From CAZGUX01 sp046160045 (GTDB lineage Bacteria > Acidobacteriota > Terriglobia > Bryobacterales > Bryobacteraceae): a stretch of DNA of 26,381 nucleotides. Positions 25,508 through 26,381 of the stretch are shown piece after piece. The number at the start of each line of letters is the position of its first letter. The first letter of the stretch is position 1. The notes below the pieces were generated by a model that made no database searches, was not told the DNA's origin, and saw nothing but the letters and a program-made list of their open reading frames with translations. The position numbers and the translations under genes are program-made. Location of the stretch: positions 1-26,381 of the forward strand of contig JBJXGR010000073.1 in assembly GCA_046160045.1 (NCBI GenBank). Reading direction: 5' to 3'.

Positions 25508-26357
25508 CGATCGGTTCCAGTTTCTTGAGGGTGGATTCAGGTACCGCTTTCTTGTCGGTGATCAGCGCATGAGCCAGGGCGGCCCCACACTTGCACTGGC
25601 GCTTCTCCGGCATCCGAGCCACGGCTTCGGCCACCAGCCTGGCGGCATGCTCGGCGTTCTTGGTCAGGTTGGCGATGATGTCGGCCACCGTCACCGCGGC
25701 GTGGTCGTCGTGCCAGCAGTCGTAGTCCGTCACCATGGCCACGGTCACGTAGCAGATTTCCGCCTCGCGCGCCAGCTTGGCCTCCTGCAGGTTCGTCATG
25801 CCGATCACGTCCATGCCCCATGCCCGGTACACATTGCTCTCCGCCACGGTCGAAAACGCGGGCCCCTCCATGCACAGATACGTGCCGCCCATCTTCGTGG
25901 TCACGCCCGCCTTGTCCGCGGCCGCTTTCACCAACGCCGCCAACTCGCCGCACACTGGATGCGCCATGCTCACATGCGCCACCAGTCCGCTGCCGAAGAA
26001 GGTCGATACCCGCCCCATCGTGCGGTCGAAGAACTGATCGGGAATCACGAACTCGGTCGGCGCGTGCTCTTCCTTCAACGAACCCACCGCGCTTAGCGAA
26101 ATGATGTGCTCGACGCCCAGCATTTTCATTCCGTAGATGTTGGCGCGGAAGTTCAACTCGCTCGGGCTGATCCGGTGCCCCCGTCCGTGCCGTGGCAGGA
26201 AGGCAACATCGCGCCCTGCCATTTTGCCTGTCGCATAGGCGTCGGAGGGCGCGCCAAACGGTGTCTCCAACACAACCTCCCGCTTCTCCGTGAAGCCGGG
26301 CATGTTGTAAAGGCCGCTTCCGCCGATAATTCCGATTTGTGCTTTAGGAGTGCTCAT
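25488..26357 (-). CDS. mtnP: S-methyl-5'-thioadenosine phosphorylase
   Basis: The enzyme phosphorolyses 5'-methylthioadenosine, a by-product of polyamine synthesis and related reactions, into adenine and methylthioribose-1-phosphate. The 289-residue length is normal for the trimeric PNP/MTAP family. It has the phosphate-binding start IGIIGGSGLYNMPGF, LPRHGRGHRISPSELNFRAN, MEGPAFSTVAESNVYR, MDVIGMTNLQEAKLA and VTDYDCWHDDHAAVT, where the Asp in DYD favours 6-aminopurines (MTA, adenosine) over guanosine or inosine. The ATG at 26357 lies near the right edge, so a promoter or upstream partner cannot be seen. It appears to be the first visible gene of the six-gene run that ends at ybdD. Confidence 0.95.
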   Translation of the reverse strand: MSTPKAQIGIIGGSGLYNMPGFTEKREVVLETPFGAPSDAYATGKMAGRDVAFLPRHGRGHRISPSELNFRANIYGMKMLGVEHIISLSAVGSLKEEHAPTEFVIPDQFFDRTMGRVSTFFGSGLVAHVSMAHPVCGELAALVKAAADKAGVTTKMGGTYLCMEGPAFSTVAESNVYRAWGMDVIGMTNLQEAKLAREAEICYVTVAMVTDYDCWHDDHAAVTVADIIANLTKNAEHAARLVAEAVARMPEKRQCKCGAALAHALITDKKAVPESTLKKLEPIVGKYFV

Positions 26358-26381
26358 GCGCTATAAGTTCCAGCAATACAC

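Overview
The window is high-GC bacterial chromosome that most resembles Acidobacteriota of the Bryobacterales/Solibacter type. This is inferred from gene content: a DUF1501 protein paired with a PSCyt/DUF1549/DUF1553 protein, several DUF1080 domains, a CehA/McbA metallohydrolase, a PEP-CTERM protein and an Fe-S type PurF in one stretch. No rRNA, tRNA, CRISPR array or intact insertion sequence was seen. The DNA is almost fully coding, with short intergenic gaps.

Left part (1-7475): the 3' end of a secreted DUF1080 protein; a pair of separately encoded half-size EamA/DMT transporters on the minus strand; a gap of about 320 bp carrying a three-hairpin extragenic palindrome; a HIT-family nucleotide hydrolase; a secreted CehA/McbA PHP-type hydrolase with a near-leaderless promoter; a possible 38-residue secreted peptide; an MscS-type channel gene broken by a one-base frameshift in a G-run; a decayed transposase N-terminus wedged against its start; and an FHA-GAF-SpoIIE phosphatase.

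Middle part (7497-13052): a DUF1501 / PSCyt-DUF1549-DUF1553 operon on the minus strand, bracketed by two related but non-identical ParD-ParE toxin-antitoxin modules that point outwards, each with its own recognisable promoter and repeated operator-like elements.

Right part (13091-26381): a tightly packed purQ-purL-purF purine operon (no purS beside it), a divergent DxD glycosyltransferase whose 3' end is made of GC hairpins, a PEP-CTERM protein gene with its own promoter and terminator, and then a six-gene minus-strand run read right to left: mtnP, a GT9-like glycosyltransferase, a double-DUF1080 secreted protein, a mandelate-racemase-group enolase, cstA and a short GTG-initiated ybdD-like gene. 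A shared, probably bidirectional terminator separates that run from the PEP-CTERM gene. The run combines methylthioadenosine salvage, sugar or sugar-acid catabolism and pyruvate/peptide uptake, so it looks like a carbon-scavenging transcription unit, though co-transcription is inferred only from spacing.

I found no clearly new multi-gene system. The observations most worth following are the split transporter pair with apparently opposite membrane topologies, the paired ParDE modules around the DUF1501/PSCyt operon, and the frameshifted channel gene next to a transposase relic.
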